A DNA stretch of 64,000 bases from Chitinophagales bacterium. Its GTDB lineage: Bacteria > Bacteroidota > Bacteroidia > Chitinophagales > UBA2359. The stretch spans positions 157,265 through 221,264 of the forward strand of contig JAHDFD010000003.1 of NCBI GenBank assembly GCA_020628375.1, written 5' to 3'. Shown piece by piece: positions 21,526 through 31,498 of the stretch (position 1 is its first letter; each line of letters begins with the position of its first letter). The notes under the pieces were generated by a model. That model searched no databases, had not been told where the DNA came from, and saw only the letters and a list, made by a program, of their open reading frames with translations. The translations under genes were made by a program, and so were the position numbers.

Positions 21526-22377
21526 ATGATTAATAAGACTTTAATACTTATATGTGTGTTCTTTCTTTACAATTCAGTAAATGGGCAAACAATTTCGGGC
21601 TTTATCAAAGATCAGAACAATGAAATACTCAGTTATGTAAACGTAGGTATTTTAGGCAAAAGTGCGGGAACTGTCAGCGACGGCTCCGGAGCATTCTCAT
21701 TTGAGTATGATGCGAAAGAAAATACAAAAGATACACTTCGCTTTTCTATGATCGGTTACGAAACCAAAGATTTACTATTAGCCGATTTCGCTTCTGGAAC
21801 TACCGTTAACTTGAATGAAACGGTATATGATTTGCCTGATGCTGAAGTATCTGCAAAGGCATTTAAAAAAGAAAAACTATTAGGGAATCCACCTAAACCC
21901 AAAGGAGCTTTTTATACTTATCAGGACGATAGTTATGGCGGTGAAATTGGTCAGTATGTAAAAAATAGGAAAGGAGAAGTTTGGCTAAAAGAAGCACAAT
22001 TTTATGTTCATGAAAGTTCGTTTGATTCGGTTGTTTTTCGTTTAAAAATTTACGATCTTACAAAAAACAAAATGCCTGAAAATCAATTATTACCGGAAAA
22101 TGTAATTCAAACATTTAAAGCCGACAACGGTATTGTAAAATTTGATATTTCTGATTTGAACATATTGATAGACACTGATTTCATGTTGGCTTTAGAATGT
22201 ATAAATACTTATGGAGAAGTAACAGAAATAAGTAAGTCGCTTACCTTCGGTGGTGGAATTTGGAGTGGTCCATCTTATTATAAGGAAACAAGTCAGAGTG
22301 ATTGGTTAAATTTGAAAGCTGAAGTACCTTTTTTCGTCAATCCCGGACTGGGAATTGGTGTAATCGTTAAGTATTGA
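21526..22377 (+). CDS. Secreted protein with carboxypeptidase-regulatory-like N-terminal domain
   Basis: 283 aa. Signal peptide (MINKTLILICVFFLYNSVNG), then a CarboxypepD_reg-like beta-sandwich (about 23-105: ISGFIKDQNNEILSYVNVGI, SDGSGAFSF, FSMIGYETKDL), the module found at the start of TonB-dependent receptors and many surface proteins of this phylum. The remaining about 160 residues are beta-rich with no known motif and no T9SS tail. Probably periplasmic or outer-membrane associated. The stop overlaps the TTG start of the next gene, so the two are coupled. Confidence 0.8.
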   Translation: MINKTLILICVFFLYNSVNGQTISGFIKDQNNEILSYVNVGILGKSAGTVSDGSGAFSFEYDAKENTKDTLRFSMIGYETKDLLLADFASGTTVNLNETVYDLPDAEVSAKAFKKEKLLGNPPKPKGAFYTYQDDSYGGEIGQYVKNRKGEVWLKEAQFYVHESSFDSVVFRLKIYDLTKNKMPENQLLPENVIQTFKADNGIVKFDISDLNILIDTDFMLALECINTYGEVTEISKSLTFGGGIWSGPSYYKETSQSDWLNLKAEVPFFVNPGLGIGVIVKY

Positions 22378-23690
22378 ATTTGATTTTAATTTATTCTATA
22401 AAAATAACCAACAGACTCGAATACATCTTCGATCTTATATTCAAAGAAATATTAGGTATTAACCTGCGGTTTACCACTGATGAAGAAGTTTTCAGGGATT
22501 TTAACGGAGCAAAGTTGAATTATGGCAAACAGAAACAGGAAAATGAGCTTTTCTGTTATGCTGAAAATATTCTGTTTGAAAAGAACCAGAAAGCATTCGA
22601 TATTGAAGTTGGAGAATTTAGGAATATCAAATGCATCTTTTATCACAATCATAAAGATTCAGTACTTCCCTTTGATCCCTTTGCAGCTGCTTTCTATCTG
22701 GTAACGCGTTACGAGGAATACCTCGAATTCAATGCTGACAGATATGGTCGTTTTAATTCGGATCAAAGTATTTCATTTAAGTATGGTTTTTTAAAGAAAC
22801 CAGTAGTTAATATATGGGCATACTGGTTAGCAGCTATCCTTCGTGACAGATACCCTAACCTGGTTACAGAAGAAAGAAAATTCAAGTTTATTCCAACTTA
22901 CGATATTGACATAGCTTATTCCTATAAATACAAAGGTTTTATCAGAAATTTAGGAGCTTTTTTAAATGAATTAAGAAACTTTAATTTCAAAGGAATTTCC
23001 AAAAGAGCTAAAGTGTTGTTTGGCAGTAAAAAAGACCCTTACGATACTTATGGGTTTCAAATCGAATTACAGAAAAAGTACAACTTAAGCCCTATTTACT
23101 TTTTTCTTCTTGGGCAATTCAGTACGTTAGACAGGAATATATCTTCTGACACACCTGCTTACCAACATCTGATGCAATCTATTGCAGATTATGCCAAAGT
23201 TGGCATACACCCGTCATTCAAATCATATCAAAACCCTGATCTGGTAATCAAGGAGATAAAATTACTTTCAAGATTAATTAAGCGTGATATTACCCATAGC
23301 CGTCAGCACTATATATTACTGCATTTTCCTCAAATTTATCAGCAACTTTTAAAAAATGAAATAAGGCGTGAATTCAGTATGGGTTATCCCGACAGAATCG
23401 GGTTCAGGGCGGGAATCGCTTCTTCCTATTTGTTTTATGACCTTAGTATTGAAACCAAAACTCCAATGCGTATTTTTCCATTTTGTATAATGGATGTTAC
23501 CCTGAAAGATTATTTGCAATTAGATACAAAAAAAGCTTTGAAGGAATGTTTAGATATGCTGGAAGAAGTAAAAAAGGTGAATGGCTTATTCATAACTATA
23601 TTTCACAATCATACTTTAAGTGAAACCGATGGTTGGGAAGGCTGGTCGCTTCTTTACGAACAATTGGTTCAGAAAGCTACTAGGAGATGA
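22374..23690 (+). CDS. Polysaccharide deacetylase-like protein
   Basis: 438 aa with a TTG start at 22374 that overlaps the upstream stop (TTGA). The first residues after it (LIYSIKITNRLEYIFDLIFK) already match the conserved opening of the family, so the TTG is well supported. Residues about 180-420 have the layout of a NodB-type deacetylase fold: FIPTYDIDIAYSYKYKG (metal-binding Asp pair), VGIHPSFKS (His in the second motif), SRQHYILLHFP, and TIFHNHTLSE near the end. The family removes acetyl groups from cell-surface polysaccharides. No signal peptide is seen. Confidence 0.8.
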   Translation: MNLILIYSIKITNRLEYIFDLIFKEILGINLRFTTDEEVFRDFNGAKLNYGKQKQENELFCYAENILFEKNQKAFDIEVGEFRNIKCIFYHNHKDSVLPFDPFAAAFYLVTRYEEYLEFNADRYGRFNSDQSISFKYGFLKKPVVNIWAYWLAAILRDRYPNLVTEERKFKFIPTYDIDIAYSYKYKGFIRNLGAFLNELRNFNFKGISKRAKVLFGSKKDPYDTYGFQIELQKKYNLSPIYFFLLGQFSTLDRNISSDTPAYQHLMQSIADYAKVGIHPSFKSYQNPDLVIKEIKLLSRLIKRDITHSRQHYILLHFPQIYQQLLKNEIRREFSMGYPDRIGFRAGIASSYLFYDLSIETKTPMRIFPFCIMDVTLKDYLQLDTKKALKECLDMLEEVKKVNGLFITIFHNHTLSETDGWEGWSLLYEQLVQKATRR

Positions 23691-23697
23691 ATCATGA

Positions 23698-23737
23698 ATC
23701 ATGATTGATGATTGATGGATGATGGATGATGGATTTA
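23698..23737. repeat. Short GATGGAT/GATTGAT direct repeats
   Basis: Imperfect 7-8 bp repeats (ATGATTGATGATTGATG, then GGATGATGGATGATGG) in the gap before the terminator. Confidence 0.7.
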
Positions 23738-23743
23738 GTATAA

Positions 23744-23783
23744 ATAAAAACCGCTGTTAAAGTATTAAAACCCTAACAGCGGT
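23744..23783 (-). terminator. Intrinsic terminator of the PorE-like gene
   Basis: Perfect stem ACCGCTGTTA / TAACAGCGGT (23750-23759 with 23774-23783), followed on the minus strand by a T-rich run (TTTTTATTTA), 18 bp after the stop. Confidence 0.85.
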
Positions 23784-23801
23784 AAACATATTAAATTGTT
23801 T

Positions 23802-26696
23802 TTACTTCCTTACACCATCAATATATTCAACAATGAATGCATCACTATATTCACGTGCTTTAATACGTTGAAGAATATCTTCAGCAGTAAACTTATCACT
23901 AATAGGTCCTAAAACGACCTTACTTACACCACTTGAGCTAGTTTCTGTTGAAATACTATAACCCAAATCTCCAAGTGCCATTTCAAATTTAGATAGATTG
24001 GGATCTTTTCTGAATGCACCTAATTGTATTTTGAATTCATTCCCGGAACCAAAAGTACCAAAGCTACTTCCTGAACTCGCTGCACTTCCACTATAATCAG
24101 CATTTGCATCAAAAGTACTAAAAGTCGTTCCTGAAGTAGAGCTTCCAGTAGAAGAACTACTGAAATCACTATCGAAGAAAGTTCCGTCTGAATTGTAGCT
24201 GTTCGAGCTAGAAGAACCAGATGAACTATCTTTAGTATAAGTATCACTTATAACTGGCGTATAAGTAGAACCTGACGAATAGGTTGTTGTATTTTCTTCT
24301 ATATAATAGCTATCATCACCAAAATAACGAGGTAAACTGTAAATCGCATTATTATTGTATCCGACAACTTTAAACTCTGTTCTTCTGTTTTCCTGATGTT
24401 TCGACTTTGAGCAAGGTACACCATTGGCACACCCATTTATTAATTGCGACTCTCCATAACCAACTCCTGAAATTCTATCTGAAGCAATACCCTTGCTAAC
24501 AATATAATCAACTGCCGATTGAGCACGACGTTGTGATAATTTCATATTATAAGAATCGGAAGCTCTTGAATCTGTATGAGAACCCAATTCTAATATAATT
24601 CCCGGATTTTCAAACATCATTTTAACAACTTTATCCAACTCCACAGCAGCATCCGATCTGATGTCGTCTTTATCAAGGTCATAATAAATATGATTCAAGT
24701 TCAGAACTTCGCTAGGTACTAAAGATGGATTTAAAGGATCAACATCGATCTTCGTAAGGAACAAGTCTAATGGAATATCCTTTGTTAAAGGAGAAGAACA
24801 ATCTCTGCCTTTTGTTGAGAAATTTTCTGTTTCTGTAAAATATTGCTCCTTAGAAGCCATTACCAGAAAATCCATTTCTCTGTCAACATCAATAAAATAA
24901 TTTCCATTGCTATCGGTAATAACCGTTTTGGTGAATTTGGTAACACTGTTTGTAACACGAACAGTTGCTCCCGAAACCGGTTGACGGCTGTCTCTGTTGA
25001 AAACAGTCCCTTTAAGCTGACATTTCTTACTTAAATCGGTATCGCTCAAACCACTACTACCATTTCCTGATCCATCGCCTGATCCATCCGTTGCATTACT
25101 ACCATCGCCAGAACCGTCACCATTTTCACCATCCGGATCACCAATACCCGATACAAGGTCTTCAGGACATAGTGGCACTTTAACCTCTAATTCTCCTTCA
25201 CTCAATTCTTCAGAAAGTAATTCAAGCTCAAAGCCTTCATAATTCGGGCGGCTTGCTTCTATTCTATAATCTACATCGGTTAAAATAGGCATAGAGAACT
25301 TACCATCATCATAAGTAACACTTTCTTGTTTTAACTCTCCATCTTCATATAATTTTACCGTTACTCCTTCTAGTAATGCTTCGGTATTACAATCAACTAC
25401 AAAGCCTTCTAAAGTATATTTTGACCGGGTGAAGCTATAAATGTCATCATCTCCTTCGCCACCATATCTGTTTGACGCTAAATAACCTTCAGATTTATCT
25501 TCATTGATAATAAAACCAAAATCATCGAAGTAAGAATTGATCGGCACACGCAAATTTTCAGCAGCAGTCCAATCATTTCCAACTTTTCTAGACTCAAAAA
25601 TATCCAAACCACCTAAGCCCGGTTGTGCATCGGAAGAGAAATACAATGTTCCATCTTCATGAATGAAAGGGAACATTTCACGTCCTTCAGTATTGATAAC
25701 CGGTCCTAAATTTTCAGGCTCACTCCAGCCTTCTCCCTGACGGTAGCTCACATAAATATCCTCGTTTCCATATCCGCCCGGCATATCTGAAACAAAATAA
25801 AGTTCATCACCATCGAAAGATAAAGTTGGATGACCAACAGAATATTCATCACTATTAAAAGGAAGCTCTTCTATATCTCCCCATTTATCACCATTTCTTT
25901 TTGCTGTATAAATTTTTAAACGAATCGTATTGTCCTTATCTTTTCCCTTTTTACCTCTTATATAATTATTTCTGGTGAAGAACATTATTTCCTCATCCTT
26001 AGAAAAAGTAACAGTACCTTCATGTAACCATGTATTGGCTTTTCCTTTAAATAACTTCGGTCGTTTTAACTCCCAGGGTTTACCATCTTTTTTCTCTTTA
26101 TCAGCTGTATAAAGATCCAGGTATGGAGCATTAGTCCAGTTATAAACACGCTCTTCAAACTTTTCACCTCTGGCTGAAGCAAATAAAATCCCATCTTCAT
26201 AAAAAGCCGGACCAAAATCAGATGCCTTAGAGTTCACGTCTGTGATTTTTAACACATAAACTCCAGGATCTCTTTTGAAATAAGTTTCTCTGTCACAGGC
26301 TTCTACCTGACGCATTCCACGTGTATCGGCAGGAACTCTGTTCGCGTATTCAAGAAACACATCCCGCGCTTCATCGCACTTATCGTTAATTTTCAATGCC
26401 ATACCATAACGCAAATAATGAATATCTTCTGCTTCCGGTAATTCGATAACCTTAGCGTACCACGCTTCGGCTTCGGGTGGCATATTCATTAAACGATAAC
26501 ATTCAGCCAATTTGATTATGGCTTCAGGGGTGTTCTTTTTATCAGCAATTTCCTTATACAACTCGGCAGCTTCCGGATAGGAAAAAGCTTCATAAAGTTT
26601 ATTCGCTTTTTTCAACTTACCTTTCTGAGCATGCAAATTGTTTGGTACAACTGCTATCATCAAAGCAACAATTAATAAGTAGTACCACTTTTTCAT
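23802..26696 (-). CDS. PorE-like protein: TPR, PD40 propeller, carboxypeptidase-regulatory domains, OmpA domain, SPOR-like end
   Basis: 964 aa with a signal peptide ending LHAQ. Order of domains: TPR-like repeats (about 25-130), a WD40-like PD40 propeller (about 150-430: GHPTLSFDGDELYFVSDMPG, LYFSSDAQPGLGGLDIFES), and a CarboxypepD_reg domain (about 435-510). A GDGSGDGS linker follows, then a second such domain (about 560-640) and an OmpA peptidoglycan-binding domain (about 665-785: LELGSHTDSRASDSYNMKLS). A Ser-rich linker and a C-terminal SPOR-like domain (FKIQLGAFRKDPNLSKFE) complete it. PorE of the type IX secretion system has TPR, propeller, regulatory and OmpA modules; the second regulatory and SPOR modules are extra. 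It should tie a machine of the outer membrane to peptidoglycan. The T9SS role is inferred. Confidence 0.82.
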   Translation of the reverse strand: MKKWYYLLIVALMIAVVPNNLHAQKGKLKKANKLYEAFSYPEAAELYKEIADKKNTPEAIIKLAECYRLMNMPPEAEAWYAKVIELPEAEDIHYLRYGMALKINDKCDEARDVFLEYANRVPADTRGMRQVEACDRETYFKRDPGVYVLKITDVNSKASDFGPAFYEDGILFASARGEKFEERVYNWTNAPYLDLYTADKEKKDGKPWELKRPKLFKGKANTWLHEGTVTFSKDEEIMFFTRNNYIRGKKGKDKDNTIRLKIYTAKRNGDKWGDIEELPFNSDEYSVGHPTLSFDGDELYFVSDMPGGYGNEDIYVSYRQGEGWSEPENLGPVINTEGREMFPFIHEDGTLYFSSDAQPGLGGLDIFESRKVGNDWTAAENLRVPINSYFDDFGFIINEDKSEGYLASNRYGGEGDDDIYSFTRSKYTLEGFVVDCNTEALLEGVTVKLYEDGELKQESVTYDDGKFSMPILTDVDYRIEASRPNYEGFELELLSEELSEGELEVKVPLCPEDLVSGIGDPDGENGDGSGDGSNATDGSGDGSGNGSSGLSDTDLSKKCQLKGTVFNRDSRQPVSGATVRVTNSVTKFTKTVITDSNGNYFIDVDREMDFLVMASKEQYFTETENFSTKGRDCSSPLTKDIPLDLFLTKIDVDPLNPSLVPSEVLNLNHIYYDLDKDDIRSDAAVELDKVVKMMFENPGIILELGSHTDSRASDSYNMKLSQRRAQSAVDYIVSKGIASDRISGVGYGESQLINGCANGVPCSKSKHQENRRTEFKVVGYNNNAIYSLPRYFGDDSYYIEENTTTYSSGSTYTPVISDTYTKDSSSGSSSSNSYNSDGTFFDSDFSSSSTGSSTSGTTFSTFDANADYSGSAASSGSSFGTFGSGNEFKIQLGAFRKDPNLSKFEMALGDLGYSISTETSSSGVSKVVLGPISDKFTAEDILQRIKAREYSDAFIVEYIDGVRK

Positions 26697-26911
26697 CGGT
26701 AATTTTTTATTTTCAAAAATCTATATTCTATCTCAATAATATTCCTTGTATCTGATTTAAAAATTCCTTTTAAAACAAAGTTATTCGGGAACATCAACAA
26801 GGCTTGTCCAAAAACGATACCAATTTGTATGCCTATTTAAAAAGCAAGTGTAACTTAGCATACGATAAATAGCCCCAATACCCGAAATACAGCACTTTAA
26901 AATACAAAAGA

Positions 26912-28669
26912 ATGGGATTGAAAAAAAATTTACTTTTATACTTTTTCCTGATTTTAACCATTTATTCCTGTAAGTTACTTTCTGAAAAAAAATCAGTTGA
27001 GAAAACTGAATCCGATACTGTTGAAATGGGTGTTTATGCTGATAATACTATGGTTGTTACAGCACATCCTGAAGCCAGTAAAATTGGGATCGACTTGTTA
27101 AAGTCGGGAGGAAATGCCATCGATGCAATGGTTGGTGTTCATTTTGCGCTTACAGTATGCTACCCTAGAGCAGGAAATATTGGTGGTGGTGGTTTTATGG
27201 TATATAGGAACAATGAAGGAGAAAGCCATACACTTGATTTTCGGGAAACGGCCCCAGAACAAGCCAGCAGAGATATGTATCTTGATGAAAACAAACAGGT
27301 GATTAGCCGACTTAGTCTGGATGGTCATTTGGCAGTCGGGATTCCGGGAAGCGTAGATGGAATGTGGGAAGCACATCAGAAATTTGGCAAATTAAGTTGG
27401 GAGCGAGTTGTTCAGCCAGCTATAGAACTTGCAGAAAAAGGATATAGGCTTACGATTGGTGAAAAAGAAAAAATGGAAAAATATGCTGAAGATATTATTC
27501 AATTCAATACAAAAGAAAACCTCTTTACTCAACTACAAGCACCAAATGCAGGTTCAACTTTCATTCAGCAAGATTTGGCTAATACACTAAAAATAATTCA
27601 GCAAAAAGGAAGAGATGGTTTTTACACGGGCAGAATAGCCCAATTATTTATTGAAGAAATGGAAAGAGGAAATGGTATTATTACATTAGAAGATCTGAAA
27701 AATTACGAATCAAAATGGCGTGAACCGCTTCAGGGTATTTATAAAGAAAAGTACAATATCATTTCTATGCCTCCTCCTTCCAGTGGTGGAATATGTTTAT
27801 TACAAATGCTAGAAATGTTAGAAGATTTTCCACTAGAAAATTGGGGATTTCATTCTAAAGAAAGTGTTCATATTATTAATGAAGTAGAACGATTGGCTTA
27901 TGCCGACAGAGCAGAACATTTAGGTGATCCTGATTTTTACAATGTTCCAATAGAAGCACTTTTAAACGCTAGTTACTTAGAAAACAGACTTACTTTAATA
28001 AATGAGCAGGAACGTACCCCTTCTTCAGTAATTAAAGCGGGGGTTGTATCTAAAACTTCATCGGGTAGTAAAAACAGAAAAGAAGAAAGCGAGGAAACTA
28101 CCCATTATTCGATAGTTGACAGCGAAGGAAATGCTGTTTCTGTAACAACTACTTTGAACAGTAATTATGGTTCGAAGGTAGTAGTAGGTAATGCTGGCTT
28201 TTTTCTGAATAATGAAATGGATGATTTTAGTGCAAAGCCGGGCGTTCCAAACCAGTTTGGTCTAATAGGAAAAGAAGCAAATGCCATTCAGGCGGGCAAA
28301 CGTATGCTTAGCTCTATGACTCCTACGATCGTTGAAAAAAATAACGAATTATATATGGTATTAGGCACTCCTGGCGGTTCAACGATTATTACGTCTGTTT
28401 TACAGAATATTATTAATGTAGTTGAATATGACATGAAAATGCAGGAATCGGTAAACAGCTGTCGTTTTCATCACCAATGGAAACCAGACACTTTATTTAT
28501 GGAACCTTCGTGTTTTGATACTGATATTGTAAATGAACTTAAAAAATCAGGTCATACACTTATTGAAAAAGAAAAAATTGGCAGGGTTGATGCTATTTTA
28601 ATTCATGAAAACGGACGCTTGGAAGGCGCAGCTGATCCAAGAGGAGAAGATAAAGCGATGGGGTACTAA
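26912..28669 (+). CDS. ggt: Gamma-glutamyltransferase (lipoprotein)
   Basis: 585 aa. Lipoprotein signal (LILTIYSC, Cys about 20). The Ntn-hydrolase precursor is normal in length: large-subunit motifs GGGGFMVY and DFRETAPEQASRDMY, then the autocleavage site before the catalytic Thr in EETTHYSIVDSEGNAVSVT, and the small-subunit GGSTIITSVLQ. It cleaves glutathione and other gamma-glutamyl compounds in the periplasm and supplies Cys and Glu. It is divergent from the PorE-like gene with a 215-bp gap and is followed by the carboxylesterase 71 bp downstream. Confidence 0.94.
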   Translation: MGLKKNLLLYFFLILTIYSCKLLSEKKSVEKTESDTVEMGVYADNTMVVTAHPEASKIGIDLLKSGGNAIDAMVGVHFALTVCYPRAGNIGGGGFMVYRNNEGESHTLDFRETAPEQASRDMYLDENKQVISRLSLDGHLAVGIPGSVDGMWEAHQKFGKLSWERVVQPAIELAEKGYRLTIGEKEKMEKYAEDIIQFNTKENLFTQLQAPNAGSTFIQQDLANTLKIIQQKGRDGFYTGRIAQLFIEEMERGNGIITLEDLKNYESKWREPLQGIYKEKYNIISMPPPSSGGICLLQMLEMLEDFPLENWGFHSKESVHIINEVERLAYADRAEHLGDPDFYNVPIEALLNASYLENRLTLINEQERTPSSVIKAGVVSKTSSGSKNRKEESEETTHYSIVDSEGNAVSVTTTLNSNYGSKVVVGNAGFFLNNEMDDFSAKPGVPNQFGLIGKEANAIQAGKRMLSSMTPTIVEKNNELYMVLGTPGGSTIITSVLQNIINVVEYDMKMQESVNSCRFHHQWKPDTLFMEPSCFDTDIVNELKKSGHTLIEKEKIGRVDAILIHENGRLEGAADPRGEDKAMGY

Positions 28670-28740
28670 AATTTATGTTACTACTCAGCATTTAAAATCT
28701 CAAAAAAAATTATTAATTTAGCATTTTAAAAATATATTCA

Positions 28741-29784
28741 ATGCGTAAAATATTTTCTATTCTCGCTGCCTTTGTAGTGTTAACCTGGGTTTCTTGTAAT
28801 AACGATACTAGTGAAACAAATGGTAATACCCGTTATATCGATGAAATTTTCACATTTGAAAAAACAAGTAATATAGAGTTTGCAGAAGCAGAGTCTTTGA
28901 TATGGGTTCAGCCTTACTCTATTACTTCACAAAATATTACTTATTCCAAGGATTTAGATTTTGATCTTTATCAGCCGGAAGGTGATACCGCAACCGATCG
29001 CCCATTAATTATTATGGCATTCGGTGGTGCTTTTGTTGTTGGAACGAAAATACAACCAGAGTTGGTAAGTTTTTGTGAAAGTATGGCAAAAAGAGGATAC
29101 GTTGTAGCTTCGATCGATTATCGTTTAGGGTTCAATGTTTTTGATGATGATACAGCCGTTCGTGCTGTTTATCGTGGTGCACAGGATGTTATTTCAGCTA
29201 TTTTATATTTCAAAGGAAATGCGGCTCAATATGGTATCGATCCTGACAAGATCTTTGTAGGCGGAAACAGTGCAGGTTCTATTTCTGCAATTCATGCTGC
29301 TTATGGAGAAGCTTCGGAAAGATCAGGAAATGATCTGTTCAGTTCTACCTACGATGTGAACGGATGGCCTGATTTGGGAGAACCAACAGAAGGAAACACA
29401 GCGAGTGGTTTAAATTATTTAGCTTCAGGTGATTATAATGTTGCCGGCATTGTTAATTTATGGGGTGCTATTGGTGATTTGGATTTGATCAACGATGCAC
29501 AACACGAACCAATGATATCATTTTATGGCGACGCTGATGGCATTGTTAGTCCTTATTCAGGTGCTCCTTTTGAAGAAACATTATCAAATTTACCAGGGGT
29601 TAGTGGTATCGTAACTTTCCCTGTACTTCATGGTTCTGTTCCTATGCACGATCAATTGAACAGCTTAGGAATTTATAATGAAATACATAATTTCGCCGGA
29701 GAAGGTCATGAGCCTTGGCGTGATGAAAACCAAGCGATTGAAATCAACGATAAAACAGCTGAATTCTTACATAGTTTACTATAA
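28741..29784 (+). CDS. Alpha/beta hydrolase (carboxylesterase-like) lipoprotein
   Basis: 347 aa. Lipobox VLTWVSC near residue 19. Alpha/beta hydrolase fold of the carboxylesterase/Aes type: oxyanion region MAFGGAFVVG, nucleophile elbow GGNSAGS, acidic residue in FYGDADGIVSP, and His in GEGHEPW. It hydrolyses esters outside the cytoplasm; substrate unknown. A strong hairpin follows. Confidence 0.85.
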   Translation: MRKIFSILAAFVVLTWVSCNNDTSETNGNTRYIDEIFTFEKTSNIEFAEAESLIWVQPYSITSQNITYSKDLDFDLYQPEGDTATDRPLIIMAFGGAFVVGTKIQPELVSFCESMAKRGYVVASIDYRLGFNVFDDDTAVRAVYRGAQDVISAILYFKGNAAQYGIDPDKIFVGGNSAGSISAIHAAYGEASERSGNDLFSSTYDVNGWPDLGEPTEGNTASGLNYLASGDYNVAGIVNLWGAIGDLDLINDAQHEPMISFYGDADGIVSPYSGAPFEETLSNLPGVSGIVTFPVLHGSVPMHDQLNSLGIYNEIHNFAGEGHEPWRDENQAIEINDKTAEFLHSLL

Positions 29785-29812
29785 TTGATAGTTGATAATT
29801 CGTGGTTGATAG

Positions 29813-29847
29813 TTGATGAATGATAGGTAATTTTTATCATTCATCAA
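29813..29847 (+). terminator. Long perfect hairpin after the esterase
   Basis: TTGATGAATGATA / TATCATTCATCAA (29813-29825 with 29835-29847), loop of nine bases. The surrounding bases (TTGATAGTTGATAATT, TTATCGTTCATCAATT) carry further degenerate copies of the same word. Can end transcription or be a small repeat. Confidence 0.6.
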
Positions 29848-29899
29848 TTATCGTTCATCAATTCTCAATTATAAACTCCTACTTTAATCGAATTAGCTG

Positions 29900-29907
29900 T
29901 AAATTTG
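29900..29907 (+). promoter_or_regulatory. -7 box (TAAATTTG) of the microprotein gene
   Basis: Perfect TAnnTTTG, 23 bases before the ATG at 29931, giving a short leader. Confidence 0.5.
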
Positions 29908-29930
29908 CACCTCATTTTAAAAACAGAATA

Positions 29931-30041
29931 ATGGAATTTTTCTTTATTGCAATTATTTTATTTGGAATTGTAGCTGTTTTTATGGCTATCGGTCGTGTTG
30001 CTACTCCTCGTAAGCGTTTACACGATCACGATGATCATTAG
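29931..30041 (+). CDS. 36-residue membrane microprotein with His/Asp-rich tail
   Basis: MEFFFIAIILFGIVAVFMAI is one membrane helix, followed by a basic stretch (GRVATPRKRL) and the tail HDHDDH. A TAnnTTTG promoter box and a strong upstream hairpin isolate it as its own transcription unit. The same frame is open from 29820, but the upstream part lies in the hairpin and the promoter. By charge rule the N-terminus is outside and the basic, metal-binding-like tail inside. It resembles small subunits that stabilise membrane complexes, but no family is recognised. Confidence 0.6.
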   Translation: MEFFFIAIILFGIVAVFMAIGRVATPRKRLHDHDDH

Positions 30042-30058
30042 AAATAGTAAGGCACTAT

Positions 30059-31498
30059 TTATTTGAGTTCCTCTATTTTTTCTTTCAGCCAGGTAATATC
30101 TGCTACCTGACTTTCTGCTGTAAGTTGTTTTTCTACTTCTTCAATATTCTTTTTTCCACCATCTCTTATATTTCGGATCTTTTTAATATATCTGATCAGG
30201 TTCTTGTACATTTTCCGATAATTCGGAGCAACCATTTTCTTTCTGTTCAGTAATACTTTAAAGCTGTCCATTAAAGAAGTAAGTGCGGCATTTTCATCGG
30301 TCTCATAATACGTTTTGAGCAAAAGCGACTTTGCATCGAGTATATAGAAAACTCCCTGATAATCTACATTTATCAAGAGACTTATTACTTCATCATAGTC
30401 TTTAAGATAAAAATGGTATTTAGCCAGATTATATGTATAGGCATTATCGCGATACATTTCTGGAATGTAATCTTTAAAATCTTCGATAAACTTAAGTGCC
30501 CAATCCAACTCTCCTACCCTGAGCGATACAGTAATGATATTTTTATAAGTCCATGGAGACAGTACATTATCTTCTTGTATATTTCCTTTAAAGATCAATT
30601 GGGTATTTATAAGCGCTTTGTACAGATCCAATAGTTCGTTCAGAAAATAACTATTACCTGCATTCACTTTTTTAATACAATAGTTTTGAGCAACAATGTA
30701 TAAGTTTCTGGCCTCTTCGGCAGGGAAATATGCCGAAAATTTAGCCAATAAAACTTTAAGTTGATGATAATGTTCTACTGCTTCGGGGTGCATTAAACTA
30801 AGTAATGCCTGATGATATACGGCTATAGCAGGTTCATCGTCGTATTTTTGAATTTGAAGATGTTGCAATATTTCATTTACCAATAACATTTCATCTTCGG
30901 CATTCACTACATTTTTATAGGTAAGTAAACTACACAGAAAACGAAGCTTTTCGCTCAAATAAAATTTATCTAATTGCTCAACGGCAGGAAGTAAATTCTG
31001 TGCAGTTCTATTACCTCTTTCTAACATAGAATGAAACTCTGTTTCCAAACGATATTGTTCGTAATGAAAATCGGCATTTCTATATACCCATTTTTCCTGA
31101 GTATTCTTAGCACTTTTGTAAGCTGTGTGGTATAGTTTGTCTATTTCTCTTTCATTCGCGATCTTCAGAAGGTTATTTGCATTTCTTGTGGGATAGGACT
31201 CATAAGCGAGATAGGCCAGAAATTGCTCTGCCAGTTTTGAAAGGTCTGAGTTCAACCTTCTGAACTTCACATCATTATAAATTTCTGTAAAAGAAAGCTT
31301 TGCCCATACCTCTTCCTTTGACAAAAGAATAGGTTTATTCTTTTTGAAAAAAGGTAAGTAAAACTTAAGCAATTCAACTAATTCCTTAACCTCATTAAAA
31401 AAAGGTGATCGTACATATTTCAAAAAGCGATTACGTTCGTAAACGTCCATTTTTGACAATAAATCGAATAACTTTAATTTTAATGGCTCTTTACGCAT
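30059..31498 (-). CDS. Conserved all-helical hypothetical protein
   Basis: 479 aa, no signal peptide, no membrane segment, no Cys-rich or catalytic motif. It opens LKLKLFDLLSKMDVYERNRF and is alpha-helical throughout, with spaced aromatic residues suggesting TPR- or HEAT-like repeats. The ATG overlaps the stop of the upstream LutB-like gene (TAATG), so translation is coupled and the products probably act together. Confidence 0.7.
   Translation of the reverse strand: MRKEPLKLKLFDLLSKMDVYERNRFLKYVRSPFFNEVKELVELLKFYLPFFKKNKPILLSKEEVWAKLSFTEIYNDVKFRRLNSDLSKLAEQFLAYLAYESYPTRNANNLLKIANEREIDKLYHTAYKSAKNTQEKWVYRNADFHYEQYRLETEFHSMLERGNRTAQNLLPAVEQLDKFYLSEKLRFLCSLLTYKNVVNAEDEMLLVNEILQHLQIQKYDDEPAIAVYHQALLSLMHPEAVEHYHQLKVLLAKFSAYFPAEEARNLYIVAQNYCIKKVNAGNSYFLNELLDLYKALINTQLIFKGNIQEDNVLSPWTYKNIITVSLRVGELDWALKFIEDFKDYIPEMYRDNAYTYNLAKYHFYLKDYDEVISLLINVDYQGVFYILDAKSLLLKTYYETDENAALTSLMDSFKVLLNRKKMVAPNYRKMYKNLIRYIKKIRNIRDGGKKNIEEVEKQLTAESQVADITWLKEKIEELK

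Noticed and set aside
23802..26696. Lipoprotein assignment for the PorE-like protein
   Set aside because: The signal peptide ends LHAQ without a Cys at the cleavage point, so it is a soluble or secreted form, unlike lipoprotein PorE.
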